Assembly (NCBI GenBank): GCA_016209245.1
Contig: JACQWN010000519.1
Coordinates: 1-5,726 of the forward strand
Direction: 5' to 3'
From: Bacteroidia bacterium
GTDB taxonomy: Bacteria > Bacteroidota > Bacteroidia > Bacteroidales > BM523
Length of the DNA stretch: 5,726 bases
Each line of letters opens with the position of its first letter. Positions within the stretch are counted from its first letter, which is position 1. The notes under the pieces are model-generated. The model saw nothing but the letters and a program-made list of their open reading frames with translations, was not told the DNA's origin and ran no database searches. The position numbers were made by a program, and so were the translations under genes. Shown in pieces: positions 5,017-5,726 of the stretch.

Positions 5017-5726
5017 TCGGCCCTGTATTAATGTTTGCTCTGGCAGTAATATTTTTTAAATTATTCCCCGGAGAAAATAACGCCAATTTACCTTATATGT
5101 ATGGAATTATAATGATTGGCCTTGCCCGTTGTATTGCAATGGTAATTGTGTGGAACGAACTGGCAAAAGGCGACACTCAATATGCAGCAGGTTTAGTCGC
5201 TTTTAATTCAATCTTTCAGGTTTTATTTTTCTCGGTTTATGCCTACTATTTTATCGCTGTTTTGCCCGGTTGGTTTGGCATTCCAACTAACGATGCTGTA
5301 GAAAAAATTACCATAGGCCAAATTGCAAAAAGTGTTTTCATATATCTTGGTATTCCGTTTATTGCAGGATTTTTAACCCGGTTTGTTATGATTCGTGTAA
5401 AAAGTAAAGAATGGTATCACTCTAAATTTGTCCCTGTAATAAGCCCCATCACTTTAATTGCTTTACTTTTTACTATTCTTGTCATGTTCTCGCTCAAAGG
5501 CGACGTGATCGTGGAACTGCCGCTAGACGTGGTACGGATCGCCCTCCCGCTGTTGATCTATTTCGTAGTGATGTTCATCGTCAGTTTCTTCATGGGCAAG
5601 CTGGTGGGAGCCGATTACTCCAAAACCGCTACGCTTTCGTTCACTGCCGCAAGCAATAACTTTGAACTGGCAATCGCTGTCGCCGTGGCGGTCTTTGGCA
5701 TCTCCTCCGGGCAAGCCTTCGCGGCT
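4956..5726 (+). CDS. acr3: Acr3-type arsenite efflux permease, main body (3' partial, mosaic)
   Basis: An uninterrupted frame of 257 codons runs to the right edge without a stop. It begins LGDVFKNYKVLGLSLIQNWL and carries the Acr3 hallmarks in order: GLARCIAMVIVWNELAKGD with the helix-4 Cys at 5130-5132, AAGLVAFNSIFQVLF, PGWFGI, FIYLGIPFIAGFLTR and NNFELAIAVAVAVFG with the helix-9 Glu at 5664-5666. Work on Acr3 proteins identifies this Cys and Glu as essential for arsenite transport, so the family call is strong. The protein is an inner-membrane As(III) efflux carrier of about ten helices. Roughly 30 C-terminal residues lie beyond the edge. Codon use changes sharply near 5485, from AT-rich to GC-rich, with frame and protein match kept. 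The first in-frame ATG is 5031, too late to be the native start; the native start is the ATG at 4846, separated by the deletion. Confidence 0.9.

Noticed and set aside
5523..5714. Minus-strand open frame of 63 codons in the GC-rich tail
   Set aside because: It is opposite the conserved helix-8/9 region of Acr3; high GC lowers the stop frequency and creates open antisense frames.

Overview
The window reads as low-GC Bacteroidota-type DNA. The codons are AT-rich, gene starts have little or no Shine-Dalgarno sequence, gene spacing is tight, and the proteins look like those of that phylum. This assignment comes from reading alone. The last ~240 bases differ: hand counting gives about 33.5% GC for 5221-5480 and about 55% for 5481-5726.

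Layout: (1) 2-2080, a CPA2-type cation:proton antiporter with C-terminal universal-stress-protein-like domains, cut by the left edge. (2) 2071-2217, the C-terminal third of an ArsR/SmtB-family repressor with no DNA-binding half, joined directly to the antiporter end. (3) 2225-2905, an exported protein with two thioredoxin-like halves. (4) 2905-3969, an FtsX/MacB-like ABC permease with a Cys-rich extracytoplasmic domain, missing its N-terminus and a central piece. (5) 3970-4079, an intergenic gap dominated by a 56-base near-perfect palindrome flanked by a 7-base direct repeat. (6) 4080-4766, an intact LolD/MacB-type ABC ATPase. (7) 4767-4845, a short gap with a mini-ORF, a dispersed-repeat-like stretch and a 10-base direct repeat. 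(8) 4846-5726, an Acr3-type arsenite permease gene, broken near 4955, mosaic near 5485 and cut by the right edge.

Genes 2-8 make sense together as an arsenic (or other thiol-reactive metalloid) resistance cluster: an ArsR sensor, an Acr3 efflux permease, a secreted thioredoxin-fold protein and a Cys-bearing ABC exporter. The last two are not part of the textbook ars set and are the most interesting biology here. Their link to arsenic is inferred from position and cysteines only.

The most striking structural fact is a series of breaks where one family ends or skips and coding resumes: about 2060-2080, 2858-2885, 3709-3715, possibly 4770-4800, 4955, and a composition switch at about 5485. Either the locus is decaying through repeated small deletions plus recombination, or the contig is a chimeric or gapped assembly. 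Sequence alone cannot separate these, and gene-level conclusions should be read with that in mind.
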